Position numbers and translations under genes: made by a program | From: Rhodophyticola porphyridii | GTDB taxonomy: Bacteria > Pseudomonadota > Alphaproteobacteria > Rhodobacterales > Rhodobacteraceae | Direction of reading: 5' to 3' | NCBI RefSeq assembly: GCF_003688285.1 | Contig: NZ_RCNT01000005.1 | Span: 259,106-323,105 of the forward strand | DNA length: 64,000 nt | Part shown: one piece after another, positions 45,879-55,234 of the stretch | Layout: every line of letters begins with the position of its first letter | Numbering within the stretch: position 1 is the stretch's first letter | Notes under the pieces: model-generated | The model's database searches: none | What the model was told of the DNA's origin: nothing | The model's input: only the letters and a program-made list of their open reading frames with translations

Positions 45879-46818
45879 TGCTCAGCGCCTCGGCCGCAGC
45901 CGCCTTGACCTCATCGGCGGTTCCCACAGTGCGGGTGGCAATCTCCCGGTCGATCCGGCGCACCATGCCCGACAGCGCCTTGCCCGCACCAATCTCCCAG
46001 GTTTCGGTCACGCCATGGGCCGCCATCCAAACTACGCTCTCGCGCCAGCGGACGGACCCGGTGACCTGATCCACCAGATTGTTCCGGATCAGCATCTTGG
46101 AGGTTTCGGCATGGGCCGTGACATTCCCGACAAGGGGCACCACCGGCTCCTCGATATCCACATGGCTCAGCGCCTCGGCCATCGCGCTGGCGGCGGGCTC
46201 CATCAGGGCGCAGTGAAACGGGGCGCTGACCGGCAGCAGCACCGCCCGTTTCGCGCCCTTGACCTTGGCAATCTCCACCGCGCGCATCACCGCGCCCCGG
46301 TGGCCCGACACCACCACCTGCCCCGGATCGTTGTCGTTCGCGGCCTGACAGACCTGTCCGTCCGCCGCCTCCTTGGCCACCGCCATGGCCGCCTCGAAAT
46401 CCAGCCCCAGAAGCGCGGCCATGGCGCCCTCGCCCGCCGGAACGGCCGCCTGCATCGCCTCGCCCCGGTGCCGCAGAAGCCGCGCCGCATCGGCCAGCGT
46501 GATCGACCGCGCCGCGCAAAGCGCCGAATACTCGCCCAGCGAATGCCCCGCCACATAGGAGGCTGCCGTCACCTCGACGCCTTCGGCGCGCAAGGCCGCC
46601 ATCGCCGCCATCGACGTGGCCATCAGGGCCGGCTGCGCATTGCGCGTCAGGGTCAACTCGTCGATATCCCCCTCCCATATCAGTCTGCTCAACCCATCGC
46701 CAAGCGCCTCGTCGACCTCCTCGAAGACGGCTTTGGCCTCTGGGTAGGCATCGGCCAGATCACGGCCCATGCCGATTGTCTGCGCCCCCTGTCCGGGAAA
46801 GATAAAGGCTCGGATCAT
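45871..46818 (-). CDS. fabD: malonyl-CoA-ACP transacylase
   Basis: A 315-residue enzyme that loads malonate onto ACP. IFPGQGAQTIGMG near 5, the nucleophile Ser in AGHSLGEYSAL near 94 and the His in SAPFHCALM near 204 are typical. ATG 46818 follows a GGAGGAG. It is the first gene of the minus-strand fatty-acid cluster. Confidence 0.95.
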   Translation of the reverse strand: MIRAFIFPGQGAQTIGMGRDLADAYPEAKAVFEEVDEALGDGLSRLIWEGDIDELTLTRNAQPALMATSMAAMAALRAEGVEVTAASYVAGHSLGEYSALCAARSITLADAARLLRHRGEAMQAAVPAGEGAMAALLGLDFEAAMAVAKEAADGQVCQAANDNDPGQVVVSGHRGAVMRAVEIAKVKGAKRAVLLPVSAPFHCALMEPAASAMAEALSHVDIEEPVVPLVGNVTAHAETSKMLIRNNLVDQVTGSVRWRESVVWMAAHGVTETWEIGAGKALSGMVRRIDREIATRTVGTADEVKAAAAEALSNG

Positions 46819-46974
46819 GGGATGCTCCTCCACATCGCTGGCTTCGAGGATCGGGGCTATCGCATGAAACAGCTCTTCGCAATTGCGAACAGGCCTTGTG
46901 CGTTGCGCCGGGCGCGCCAGCCGCTAACTCTGAACCATCAATTGCAACCCAGCACGGCAGAGGATCGAAGGATC

Positions 46975-48213
46975 ATGACGGCAACCGACGCCCGGCCCGA
47001 CCACCCCGGCCCCCGCAACAGTTCGCGGCGTTATGGCTCAGTGGCAAAAACCCTCCATTGGCTGACTGCGCTGCTGCTTCTGACCGCCATTCCGCTCGGG
47101 CTCGTCGCCAATGCCTGGCCCTATGACAGCTCCGCGCAACTGGCCGTCAAGGCACTGCTGTTCTCGCTGCACAAGACCATCGGGCTTCTCGCCTTCTTCG
47201 TGGCGCTTGCGCGGATCTTCTGGGCGGCGATCCAGCCGCGGCCGCAAACGCTGATCTCCGGGCGGCCCATTCAAGTTCTCTTGGCCGACGCAACACATCT
47301 CGTGCTCTATGCAAGCCTCGTGATCGTGCCGCTTTCAGGCTGGCTGCACCATGCTGCGACCACCGGCTTCGCGCCGATCTGGTGGCCGTTCGGTCAGACC
47401 CTGCCCTTTGTTCCCCAGTCGGAGGCAGTGGCCGGATTCTTCGCCGCCTGGCACTGGCTTTTCACCAAGCTTCTGGCAGCCGCGATCCTGCTCCATATCA
47501 TTGGCGCGCTGAAACACCATTACATTGACCGGGATGCAACGCTTGCGCGGATGCTGCCGGGCCAGCCGGCGCTGCCGGACCGGATAGCGGACGGTGGCGC
47601 CGGCGGACATCATCGCGCCATTATCCTTGCGATCGCGATCTGGGTGCTGGCGCTTGCGGGCGGCACGCTCCTCGGCCTGCAAACCGACGATCGGGCCACT
47701 ATCCCGCGTTTGGCGGAGGTGCAGTCGGAGTGGGCGGTGCGGGACGGAACGCTGGAAATCACCGTCCAGCAACTGGGCAGCGCCGTCACCGGCAGTTTCG
47801 CCGACTGGACGGCCGAGATCGACTTTGCCGAAGCGCCGTCTGATGGGCTCCATGGCCGCGTGGACGTGGTCATCGCCATCGGGTCGCTTTCTCTCGGCGG
47901 CGTTACCACACAGGCGCTCGATGCGGAATTCTTCAACGCCGCCGTCTTCCCGACGGCCCGTTTCTCCGGTCCCATCCGCGCGGCGGATCAGGGCTACGTC
48001 GTCGATGGCGTGCTGTCGCTTGCCGGTCGGGATGTGCCTGCCGTTCTGCCCTTCACGCTGGCCATCGCCGACGATACCGCGACAGTGTCCGGGCAGGTGA
48101 CGCTTGATCGCCGCGATTTCGGGATGGGCCCCAGCTATCCCGATGAAAGCAGCATGGGTTTCGGTGTGGATGTGCGGGTCGCCCTGACGGCGGTTCGTGC
48201 CGAGGCGGAGTAA
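46975..48213 (+). CDS. cytochrome b561-YceI fusion protein
   Basis: A 412-residue fusion. Residues 18-185 form a four-helix di-haem cytochrome b561 domain; candidate axial His are in KTLHWLTAL near 27, LHKTIGLL near 62, GWLHHAATTG near 122 and ILLHIIGALKHHY near 172. A fifth helix lies near 215-235. Residues 245-410 are a YceI-like lipocalin domain, probably periplasmic. It may pass electrons to or from an isoprenoid quinone-type ligand (inference). The frame is open far upstream, but ATG 46975 begins the fold. It is convergent with a separate yceI gene. Confidence 0.8.
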   Translation: MTATDARPDHPGPRNSSRRYGSVAKTLHWLTALLLLTAIPLGLVANAWPYDSSAQLAVKALLFSLHKTIGLLAFFVALARIFWAAIQPRPQTLISGRPIQVLLADATHLVLYASLVIVPLSGWLHHAATTGFAPIWWPFGQTLPFVPQSEAVAGFFAAWHWLFTKLLAAAILLHIIGALKHHYIDRDATLARMLPGQPALPDRIADGGAGGHHRAIILAIAIWVLALAGGTLLGLQTDDRATIPRLAEVQSEWAVRDGTLEITVQQLGSAVTGSFADWTAEIDFAEAPSDGLHGRVDVVIAIGSLSLGGVTTQALDAEFFNAAVFPTARFSGPIRAADQGYVVDGVLSLAGRDVPAVLPFTLAIADDTATVSGQVTLDRRDFGMGPSYPDESSMGFGVDVRVALTAVRAEAE

Positions 48214-48259
48214 CCTCCGCCCGTCCCCGGCCCCCGCACAACGCCCCCATGTCGGCCAA

Positions 48260-48288
48260 AAAGAAAGCCGCCCCTTTCGCAAGGGGCG
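48260..48288 (-). terminator. intrinsic terminator of yceI
   Basis: On the minus strand CGCCCCTT, loop GCGA, AAGGGGCG is followed by GCTTTCTTTTT. It lies 37 bp after the yceI stop and between two convergent genes. Confidence 0.75.
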
Positions 48289-48324
48289 ACCCGGCACGCG
48301 ACCGTGCCCGCGGTGCTGCCGCGC

Positions 48325-48930
48325 TCAGCTTTCCATGTCTGCGGCGCGGATCGCTTCCACCGAAATCACCACGCTGACCTCGTCGCCCACGAAGGGGGTG
48401 AAGGCACTCAAGCCGAACGCCGTCCGGCTCAAGGTGGCGGTCGCGTCGAAGCCGGCCACCAGCGCGCCGTTCATCTGCGGCAACGGGCTGGACCCGGCGG
48501 AGTTCAGGGTCGCGTCCAGCACCACTTCCTGCGTCGTATCGCCGATGGTCAGATCGCCTGTGATCAGGGCCGTGTCGTCGCCGGTCACCTCGATCCCGGT
48601 GGAGACGAAGGTGATCATGTCGTCTTCGGAGGCGGCAAAGAAATCATCGCCCAGCATATGGGCGGTCCGTGCCTCCCAACCGGTGAACATCGAGGTCGTG
48701 GGCATCGACACGCTGACAGACGAGTTTGCGGGATCATCGGCGTCGAACATGATCTCGCCCTCGAAACCGGAAAACATGCCATAGGTCGTGGACAAGCCCA
48801 GATGGTTCCAGCTGAACACAATCTGGCTGTGCGATGCGTCAAGCCGGTAAAGCTCCGCATCGGCAAGGGCTGGGGTGGTTGTGACTGCGGCAAGCAGCGC
48901 GGCAGAGGACAGAAGACGTTTCATGGTCAT
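48325..48930 (-). CDS. YceI-family periplasmic protein
   Basis: A 201-residue protein with a clear signal peptide (KRLLSSAALLAAVTTTPALA, cleavage near residue 23) and a lipocalin-like YceI domain. LDASHSQIVFSWNHLGLS near 30 is the family's opening motif, and ATLSRTAFGLSAF near 165 its closing one. YceI proteins bind long isoprenoids. ATG 48930 has GGGAG at the right distance. It faces the b561-YceI fusion gene, so two YceI domains are encoded side by side. Confidence 0.88.
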   Translation of the reverse strand: MTMKRLLSSAALLAAVTTTPALADAELYRLDASHSQIVFSWNHLGLSTTYGMFSGFEGEIMFDADDPANSSVSVSMPTTSMFTGWEARTAHMLGDDFFAASEDDMITFVSTGIEVTGDDTALITGDLTIGDTTQEVVLDATLNSAGSSPLPQMNGALVAGFDATATLSRTAFGLSAFTPFVGDEVSVVISVEAIRAADMES

Positions 48931-49294
48931 GGGAACTCCCTGAAAGAACAAACTCATAGCAGAGTAAATCTCGGATCTTCCCAGCATATGGCAACCCGAT
49001 CTGCCTCAACAGATCCTGTGCATCAACGCACGAGTGCAATCCGAGTTGGCCATACTTGGCCGCCGACCGACTTCGACCGGCCGATCCTCGCCAACCGCGC
49101 CCGCCCTGGTCGGCGAAATTCCTCCGCCGTCCAGCGCGAGGCGGCGGGTTTCCCCTTGCGCCATGGGCGAACCCTTCCTATAAGGCGCCCTTCCTCCGTC
49201 GTTGCTTTTACACCGGCGTGGTCTCTCGTGACCGGGGGGCGGAGGATCATCGCCCCGGTCTTTGAAACACGCTTTGATATGAACTGGAGATGAC
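48931..49294. other. 364-bp intergenic region before rpsF
   Basis: No reading frame here looks real. The region must hold the divergent promoters of yceI and rpsF and the long 5' leader of the ribosomal operon. A GC-rich inverted-repeat stretch (about 49200-49262) precedes the rpsF ribosome-binding site (GGAG at 49287). No known riboswitch was recognised. Confidence 0.5.
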
Positions 49295-49648
49295 ATGCCG
49301 CTCTATGAGCATGTGATGATTGCGCGTCAGGACCTGTCCAACACGCAAGCCGAAGGCCTTATCGAACATTTTGGCTCCGTGCTGTCCGACAATGGCGGCA
49401 CCCTCGTGGATCACGAGTACTGGGGTGTCAAAACCATGGCCTACAAGATCAACAAGAACCGCAAGGGCCATTACGCCTACATGCGTTCGGACGCGCCTGC
49501 GACCGCGGTGCAGGAGATGGAACGCCTGATGCGTCTGCATGACGACGTGATGCGGGTTCTGACCATCAAGGTCGATGAACACCCCGAGTTGCCCTCGGTT
49601 CAGATGCAGAAACGTGACGAACGCGGCGACCGCCGCGAGCGCCGTTAA
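49295..49648 (+). CDS. rpsF: 30S ribosomal protein S6
   Basis: A 117-residue ribosomal protein; the N-terminus [12 protein letters not shown] and the central [18 protein letters not shown] stretch are typical of S6, and the charged, Arg-rich tail is usual in this group. First gene of rpsF-rpsR-rplI; 17 bp separate it from rpsR. The single-strand-binding gene often found here in other bacteria is absent. Confidence 0.96.
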   Translation: MPLYEHVMIARQDLSNTQAEGLIEHFGSVLSDNGGTLVDHEYWGVKTMAYKINKNRKGHYAYMRSDAPATAVQEMERLMRLHDDVMRVLTIKVDEHPELPSVQMQKRDERGDRRERR

Positions 49649-49665
49649 GGGAAGGATCAAGACCA

Positions 49666-49893
49666 ATGGCTGCAAAACCGTTTTTCCGCCGTCGCAAATC
49701 CGACCCGTTCGAAGGCGACAACGCACCGAAGATCGACTACAAGGACACGCGCCTGCTGCAACGCTATATCTCTGAGCGTGGCAAGATCGTGCCCAGCCGC
49801 ATCACCGCCGTCGGTGCCAAGAACCAGCGCCGTCTGGCTCAGGCCATCAAGCGTGCGCGGTTTCTCGCCCTTCTGCCCTACGCCGTGAAATAA
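49666..49893 (+). CDS. rpsR: 30S ribosomal protein S18
   Basis: A 75-residue ribosomal protein. [29 protein letters not shown] and the Arg-rich C-terminus ([18 protein letters not shown]) are diagnostic. It binds S6 on the platform of the small subunit. Twelve bp separate it from rplI. Confidence 0.97.
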   Translation: MAAKPFFRRRKSDPFEGDNAPKIDYKDTRLLQRYISERGKIVPSRITAVGAKNQRRLAQAIKRARFLALLPYAVK

Positions 49894-49905
49894 GGAGAAC
49901 GACCC

Positions 49906-50556
49906 ATGGATGTTATCCTTCTTGAACGTGTGGCCAAGCTGGGCCAGATGGGCGAAGTGGTTTCGGTCAAGGAAGGCTATGCGCGCAACTATCTCTTGCC
50001 GCAGAAAAAGGCCCTCCGCGCGAATGAAAGCAATCTGAAGGCCTTCGAAACCCAGAAGGCCCAGCTTGAGGCGCAAAACCTCGAAACCAAGGCCGAGGCA
50101 GACAAGATGGGCGAAAAGCTCGCCGGTCAGCAGTTTGTCGTGATCCGCTCCGCCTCCGATTCCGGGGCGCTCTACGGCTCGGTCACCACCCGCGATGCAG
50201 CCGATGCCGCCACCGCCGATGGCTTCACGATCGACCGCAAGCAGGTTGCGCTCAGCCGTCCGATCAAGGAACTGGGCCTGCACACCGTGCATGTCGTCCT
50301 GCACCCCGAGGTGGAGGTGGACATCACGCTAAACGTGGCCCGCTCCGTCGAGGAAGCCGAGCTTCAGGCCTCCGGCAAATCGATCCAGGAACTGGCCGCT
50401 GAAGAAGAGGCCGCCGCGGAGTTCGAGATCGCCGAGCTCTTCGACGATATCGGCGCCGCGCAACTGGACGATCTGGAGGAGGCGCCCGCCGAAACCGGCG
50501 GCGACGCGCCGGTCGAAGACGCAGGCGACAGCGAAGACGGCGACAAGACCGCCTGA
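49906..50556 (+). CDS. rplI: 50S ribosomal protein L9 with acidic tail
   Basis: A 216-residue protein. Residues 1-150 are a standard L9: the N-terminal RNA-binding domain ([19 protein letters not shown]), the linking helix and the C-terminal domain ([15 protein letters not shown] near 127). About 65 further residues form an Ala-, Glu- and Asp-rich tail without predicted fold. E. coli L9 has 149 residues; such tails occur in related Rhodobacteraceae. An intrinsic terminator follows. Confidence 0.95.
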   Translation: MDVILLERVAKLGQMGEVVSVKEGYARNYLLPQKKALRANESNLKAFETQKAQLEAQNLETKAEADKMGEKLAGQQFVVIRSASDSGALYGSVTTRDAADAATADGFTIDRKQVALSRPIKELGLHTVHVVLHPEVEVDITLNVARSVEEAELQASGKSIQELAAEEEAAAEFEIAELFDDIGAAQLDDLEEAPAETGGDAPVEDAGDSEDGDKTA

Positions 50557-50582
50557 TCTTCCACATCACCGGAAAAAATCGA

Positions 50583-50612
50583 AACCGCGCCCTTACCCGG
50601 CGCGGTTTTTTT
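50583..50612 (+). terminator. intrinsic terminator of rpsF-rpsR-rplI
   Basis: AACCGCGCC, loop CTTACCC, GGCGCGGTT, then eight T from the end of the stem. A 9-bp perfect stem, 26 bp after the rplI stop. Confidence 0.9.
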
Positions 50613-50761
50613 CATGCCCTGACGAAGCGTCAAGGCCCGTCCGCCACCTGGGGCCGCTGTCCCGCCTCCCAAGGGGGGATGCAACGAGACCGGGCGAAAT
50701 CCAGAACAGCAAGACCCGCCTCAGTTGGCGGGTCTTGCGATGTCGTCAGGCTGGAAACCGG

Positions 50762-52105
50762 TCAGTTGTTCCACGTCTCCATGTTCAGCGTGGCGGGGCA
50801 GCTGTTCCCGCCGAAGCTGCCGACCCAGATATCGACCCGCCCGTTGAGTAGGTGCGCGCCCCGCAGATCCAGCCGCGGATCCAGATTGCCGTTGCTGTCG
50901 TCATCATAGAACCACTGCCCATTGGCCGCGTTCACGATCAGCGTACTGTCGCATTGGCTGTCCACGTCGATGGCAAGCCGATACTGGTCCATCCCGCTCA
51001 GGAAGAACGTGTAATCCGGCGTCGCGTTGGCATAGCCCCCCGCGCCGATGCCGCAATCGCCGACGGGCGTGCCGCCACCAGCCTGAACGCCATAGGCCTG
51101 CGGGCTGTAAAGTTGCTGACCGGTGATGTTCACCTGCTGACCCGACAGCGCGAAATTCGGGCAGCCACCGGCCTGTTGCGGCTGAGGAGCAGGCGCTGTG
51201 ACATAGAAGGTCTCCATGTTCAGCGTCGCGTTGCAGGGCGCGCCGGAATAGCTGCCGACCCAGACATCGACCCGCCCGTTCAACGCCTGGGCACCGACCA
51301 GATCGAGGCGGGGGTTCGGATACCCCGCGCCGTCATCGTCGAAATGCCACATGGTATCGGCGCTGTTGACCAGCAAGGTCGTATCGCATTCCGCCACTAC
51401 GTCTATCGCAAGACGGTAGGGATCCATCCCGCTCAGATAGAAGGAGTATTGCGGCGCGGCGCTGAAATAGCCGGTGCCCTGGAACTCGCCGCAACTCGAT
51501 GCCGGCGTGGTGCCCTGCGCCTGAACCCCATAGCGCTGCGGTGCGTAAAGCTGGTCACCGGTAAGCTGGATCTGCGCACCCTGCATGTTCCATGTCGGGC
51601 AGCTTGCCGGTGCCGGGGTGGGAACGGGCGCGGGCGCTTGTGTGAGGAAGGTCTCTAGTGTCACGGTCGCGCTGCACCCGCCGCCTGCGAATGTGCCGAC
51701 CCAGACATCGACCCGCCCATTGGTCTGCGCCGCGGTCGCAAGCTCGATCCGCGGATCGAGGTTGCCGTTGCTGTCATCGTCGAAAAGCCACTGACCGTTG
51801 GCCGTGTTGACGAGCAGTGCCGCATCGCACGGGCTGTCCACATCGATGACCAAGCTATAGCTGTCCATTCCCGACAGATCGAAGGAGTAATCGGGCGCCG
51901 ACCGGAAATTGCCCGATCCCAGAGTGCCAAGACCGCAATTGGCCAGGCTGTTATCGCCGCCGGCCTGCACACCGAAGGTGGTCGGGGAGTAAAGCTGGTC
52001 GCCGGTATAGGTGAAGGACCCTCCGGCCAGTTGGTAGGCCGGGCAGGCCAATGCCGCCATGCCCATGGACAAGAACAGAAAAATGCTGGCTAGGAATAAT
52101 TTCAT
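50762..52105 (-). CDS. secreted protein of three tandem repeats, function unknown
   Basis: A 447-residue protein with a signal peptide (LFLASIFLFLSMGMAALA, cleavage near 20). Three modules of about 130 residues follow, at about 21-155, 169-300 and 318-447, joined by Pro/Ala linkers. Each module opens with Cys-Pro, has YSPxxxGVQA, a central YxFxLSGMDxYxLxIDV, an acidic turn such as FDDDSNGNLDPR, and ends NGRVDVWVGxF...C. The pattern resembles pre-peptidase C-terminal (PPC-like) beta-sandwich domains; the acidic turn may bind calcium. Five Cys per module are well conserved. It may be a surface or extracellular protein; no enzyme domain is seen. Confidence 0.68.
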   Translation of the reverse strand: MKLFLASIFLFLSMGMAALACPAYQLAGGSFTYTGDQLYSPTTFGVQAGGDNSLANCGLGTLGSGNFRSAPDYSFDLSGMDSYSLVIDVDSPCDAALLVNTANGQWLFDDDSNGNLDPRIELATAAQTNGRVDVWVGTFAGGGCSATVTLETFLTQAPAPVPTPAPASCPTWNMQGAQIQLTGDQLYAPQRYGVQAQGTTPASSCGEFQGTGYFSAAPQYSFYLSGMDPYRLAIDVVAECDTTLLVNSADTMWHFDDDGAGYPNPRLDLVGAQALNGRVDVWVGSYSGAPCNATLNMETFYVTAPAPQPQQAGGCPNFALSGQQVNITGQQLYSPQAYGVQAGGGTPVGDCGIGAGGYANATPDYTFFLSGMDQYRLAIDVDSQCDSTLIVNAANGQWFYDDDSNGNLDPRLDLRGAHLLNGRVDIWVGSFGGNSCPATLNMETWNN

Positions 52106-52428
52106 CGGAATTCCCTCCCGTAAACGTATCAGTGTCAAACATGTGGGCGCAGGCAGGACCCTCCGACCACGATCCGGATCAACTGCCCTGCGCCGGCCAT
52201 GGATGCGGCAACGTATCTTCCACGTACCGGGCATGGACGGGTCGGGCCGCCCCATGACCGGGGCACACCGACAACGATAGGCGGATTGCCGCCAAACGCA
52301 TAGGGAAAACCTTTCTCGGGGCATGCCTTTTTTATGCGTTTTGCATGTAAAAAGGGCCGCCCTAAGGACGGCCCAAATCACACTGTCTGATGGTCTGCGA
52401 TATCGGCTGCGCGGGTCGCGCCGACGTC
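52106..52428. other. 323-bp intergenic region with the tig terminator
   Basis: No gene is supported. The right part holds the trigger-factor terminator (52349-52374); the left part must hold the promoter and ribosome-binding site (GGGAGGG) of the triple-repeat secreted protein. Short frames here lack start signals. Confidence 0.55.
52349..52374 (-). terminator. intrinsic terminator of tig
   Basis: On the minus strand GGGCCGTCC, loop TTAG, GGCGGCCC is followed by five T. The near-perfect stem lies 55 bp after the tig stop. Confidence 0.85.
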
Positions 52429-53757
52429 TCAGTCCTCGTCTTCGAGCGCCTCGACGGCCTTTTGCAGATCGTCCTTGGAGACGTCCTTGTCTTCCACCGC
52501 CGCCATTTCGAAGATGAAATCAATCACCTTGTCCTCGAAAAGCGGGGCCCGAAGCTGCTGCTGCGCGGCCTGATTTTTCTGAATGAACTCAAAGAACTGG
52601 CGCTCCTGCCCCGGATACTGCCGGGCCTGATTCATGATCGCCTGAGTCATCTCGGCATCCGAAACCTGAACATCGTTCTTCTGCCCAAGCTCTGCCAGAA
52701 GCAGGCCCAGACGGACGCGCCGTTCGGCCAGCGTCTTGTGCTCCTCGGTGGGCTCGATCTCCGGGTGGTCATGGCCCTGCACGTCGGGGTTTTCCTCATG
52801 CCAGAGCTGATGGGCGATCTGGCCGGCTTCCGCATCGACCAGCGACGGCGGCAGATCGAACTTCACCAGATCGTCCAGCTGGTCCAGCAGTTGCCGCTTC
52901 AGCACCTGCCGGGCGGCGCCGGAATACTGCGCCTTCAACTGCTCCTCGATCTGGCCCTTCAACGCGGCCAGATCCTCGGCCCCGTACTGCTTGGCCAGCT
53001 CGTCATTCATCTCGGCCGGTACGGGTTTCTTGACCTCTTTGATCTTGCACTCGAACACGGCCGCCTTGCCGGCAAGATGCTCGGCCTGATACTCCTCGGG
53101 GAAGGAGACCTCGACATCCTTTTCCTCGCCCGCCTTGGTGCCGACAAGCTGCTCTTCGAAGCCCGGAATGAAACTGTCGGACCCAAGGACCAGCGGGTAA
53201 TCCTCCGCAGCGCCACCATCGAACGGCTCGCCATCGACCTTGCCAAGGAAGTCGATCACCACCTGATCGCCCTTGGCCGCCTTGCCTTTCTTGGTCGCGA
53301 AGTTCTGCGCGCTTTCGGCGATCTTGCCCAAAGCCTCGTCGACCTCCGCCTCCGCGGGGGACACGACCAGCCGCTCCAGCTTCAGCTTCTTGTAGTCCAC
53401 ATCCGGAATATCCGGCAGCTTTTCGTAGGACATGGAGACAACGATATCGTCGCCTTCCTTCCAGTCCTCGTTGACCATCTTGATCTCGGGCTGCATCGCG
53501 GGACGGTCGCCGCTCTCCTCCAGATGGCCCTGCATCGCGCCGTCGACGGTTTCCTGCATTGCCTCGCCCATCAGGCGCGGGCCGAACTGCTTCTTCAGAA
53601 GCGGCAACGGCACCTTGCCCTTGCGAAAGCCCTTCATTTCAACCTCGGGCTGCGCCTCGGCCAGTTTTTCGTCCACCTTCGCGTCCAGCTCGGCGCCCGT
53701 GATGGTGATTTCATAGGCGCGCTTCAGTCCGTCGTTCAGCGTCTCGGTGACGTTCAT
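52429..53757 (-). CDS. tig: trigger factor
   Basis: A 442-residue ribosome-bound chaperone. The ribosome-binding loop [14 protein letters not shown] lies near 43, the FKBP-type PPIase domain spans about 150-235 ([20 protein letters not shown]), and helical C-terminal arms follow, with an acidic end. ATG 53757 is preferred to the ATG just before it, because GAGG is then six bases away. The original upstream neighbour appears to be tRNA-Leu, now separated by a prophage remnant. Confidence 0.95.
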   Translation of the reverse strand: MNVTETLNDGLKRAYEITITGAELDAKVDEKLAEAQPEVEMKGFRKGKVPLPLLKKQFGPRLMGEAMQETVDGAMQGHLEESGDRPAMQPEIKMVNEDWKEGDDIVVSMSYEKLPDIPDVDYKKLKLERLVVSPAEAEVDEALGKIAESAQNFATKKGKAAKGDQVVIDFLGKVDGEPFDGGAAEDYPLVLGSDSFIPGFEEQLVGTKAGEEKDVEVSFPEEYQAEHLAGKAAVFECKIKEVKKPVPAEMNDELAKQYGAEDLAALKGQIEEQLKAQYSGAARQVLKRQLLDQLDDLVKFDLPPSLVDAEAGQIAHQLWHEENPDVQGHDHPEIEPTEEHKTLAERRVRLGLLLAELGQKNDVQVSDAEMTQAIMNQARQYPGQERQFFEFIQKNQAAQQQLRAPLFEDKVIDFIFEMAAVEDKDVSKDDLQKAVEALEDED

Positions 53758-53842
53758 CATTGTCCTCGCATAGGTGAAAAGGGCACCCGGCGGGTCCCTT
53801 GGCAGAATTTGCGCCTTACTAGTGGGGGGCCGGGGGGCGTTC

Positions 53843-53863
53843 AACCCCGAAATGAAAGGGGTT
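53843..53863 (-). terminator. hairpin that probably belonged downstream of tRNA-Leu
   Basis: On the minus strand AACCCC, a 9-base loop and GGGGTT directly follow the 11-bp att repeat. Before island insertion this hairpin would have lain directly after the tRNA-Leu CCA end. There is no T-run, so terminator activity is uncertain. Confidence 0.4.
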
Positions 53864-53874
53864 TGGTGCGGGTG
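53864..53874. repeat. distal att repeat of the tRNA-Leu island
   Basis: TGGTGCGGGTG, identical to 63633-63643 and in the same orientation. The sequence beyond it to the left is trigger-factor upstream DNA; to the right is phage DNA. Confidence 0.7.
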
Positions 53875-53876
53875 TC

Positions 53877-54155
53877 CTGACCGCGCCGCTCCGCCGCCGC
53901 AAGCCGACGATGTATTTCGTGAACTCCATAGGCGACTTGTTCCATGAGGACGCGCCCAACGACTGGATCGACCGCGTCTTCGCCGTGATGGCGATGGCCT
54001 CGCACCACACGTTCCAGGTGCTGACGAAGCGCTCCGCGAGGATGCGAGACTACCTTGGCGGCGACCGGTTTTCCGACAGTCACGCCAGCGAGCGGATCGC
54101 CTATGCGGCCATGACCTTGGTGGACGAGTCCACCCGCGGCATCTGTTTCGCGTGA
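53877..54155 (+). pseudogene. fragment of a DUF5131 (phage Gp37/Gp68) gene
   Basis: About 80 codons resemble the middle of DUF5131 proteins: [19 protein letters not shown], then [29 protein letters not shown]. The N-terminal third is cut off at the att repeat, and the C-terminal part is lost where the frame runs into the opposite-strand tail-fibre gene near 54100. Whole proteins are about 250-400 residues. The visible ATG at 53910 is internal. This marks a rearrangement at the island's left end. Confidence 0.65.
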
Positions 54156-55006
54156 TGTTCGGTGGTGGCCGGGCTCATGATGAGGGTTGTGGAGGTGCCC
54201 GGCGCCGCCGCTGCATTGTCGGCAAAGGCCGATTGGGCGCCCGCCTTCAGCAGGCCGTATTTCGGCACTACGAACCGCGTGCCATCGTAGAACACCGGGA
54301 TGATGTCGCCCACCGCCCAGTCTCCATCCGCGATGTCGCTTAGCGAGTTGGAGGCGTCGATCTTCTTGATGTCCTTCGCGCCCAGCGCGTCCACATTCAG
54401 GGTCGCAGCCCCGGTCGGCGCACGATCCGCGCGCAGCAGCCATGCCTGTTGGTCTGCATATGCCGTCACCGGATCGCTGGAAACGATGGTGAAAGCGTTG
54501 CCCGTGCCGCCGGTCGTCACAGGCCGGATCGCGTTGGTCAGACGTTGCGCCTCGGCAACGATCTGCGCGGTAGTTGCGAAGGACGTCGAGGCAAAGGTCG
54601 ACGCAGAGCCAAGACCCAAAAGGCCGCGAAGCGCGGCCTGGTCCTCTGCCGTCACAAGCCCCTTGAAATAGGACGATGCCGCCGCGAACTGCTCGGCCAG
54701 CGTCCACGCGGTCCCGGTCCAGACATAGGCGTCGTATTCCGGGCTCTTGATGTAGAGGTTGCCCTGGGCCAGCGCACCGCCGGTGTTGTTGGTCGTGGGC
54801 GGAGACGATGCCACACCAAGGTAAAGCTCGCTCGACGCCGCATCCGCAATCTCGGTGATCAGGTAGGTGATGGCATCGTTCACGCCGGTCTTGATATCAT
54901 CAAGCGCGACATCGAGATCGGCGCGATCAACCGTTTCCGTCGCCGTGAACTGGTCGACAAACTGCCAGACGCGCGTGATCGTCTTGCTTCCAAGGTTCCA
55001 TGGCAT
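54101..55006 (-). CDS. phage tail-fibre-like protein
   Basis: A 301-residue protein rich in Ala, Thr, Ser and Gly. An N-terminal helical stretch (to about 55) precedes repeated short beta-type segments, including [20 protein letters not shown] near 85 and [11 protein letters not shown] near 165, which are common in phage tail fibres and appendages. The last 12 codons are read across DNA that also encodes the DUF5131 fragment on the other strand, so the true C-terminus may be lost. It lies downstream of the broken polyvalent gene on the same strand. Confidence 0.6.
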   Translation of the reverse strand: MPWNLGSKTITRVWQFVDQFTATETVDRADLDVALDDIKTGVNDAITYLITEIADAASSELYLGVASSPPTTNNTGGALAQGNLYIKSPEYDAYVWTGTAWTLAEQFAAASSYFKGLVTAEDQAALRGLLGLGSASTFASTSFATTAQIVAEAQRLTNAIRPVTTGGTGNAFTIVSSDPVTAYADQQAWLLRADRAPTGAATLNVDALGAKDIKKIDASNSLSDIADGDWAVGDIIPVFYDGTRFVVPKYGLLKAGAQSAFADNAAAAPGTSTTLIMSPATTEHHAKQMPRVDSSTKVMAA

Positions 55007-55072
55007 CGGGCGCGCTCCGCTATCGTGCTTTGCGGGCAGGATAGGGAGAGGGTCAGGCGTTGTGCGGCGGAA

Positions 55073-55234
55073 TCAGGGGGCGGCGACGTCTTCTGACGGC
55101 ACGCACCGGGGGTCGTCGGGGAGAATGTCCACCCTGCCCCACGCGAAAACCAGAACGCCAAGCGCAACCGACAGAGCCAGATAGGCGCCGACCCATTTCA
55201 CATAGGCCAGAAGCCAGCTATCGCGCCAATCCAT
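55073..55234 (-). CDS. small single-span membrane protein of the prophage
   Basis: A 53-residue protein. A membrane helix covers about residues 14-33 (GAYLALSVALGVLVFAW lies within it), preceded by a Trp-rich start and followed by an acidic tail with one Cys. GGAAAG lies eight bases before ATG 55234, and the start overlaps the end of the polyvalent gene by 17 bp. Size and position between phage late genes would suit a lysis-type or virion-associated membrane peptide, but no family is recognised. Confidence 0.5.
   Translation of the reverse strand: MDWRDSWLLAYVKWVGAYLALSVALGVLVFAWGRVDILPDDPRCVPSEDVAAP

Noticed and set aside
45643-46974. Upstream extension of the b561-YceI frame
   Set aside because: It runs antisense through fabD and the small membrane protein; the conserved b561 start is at 46975.
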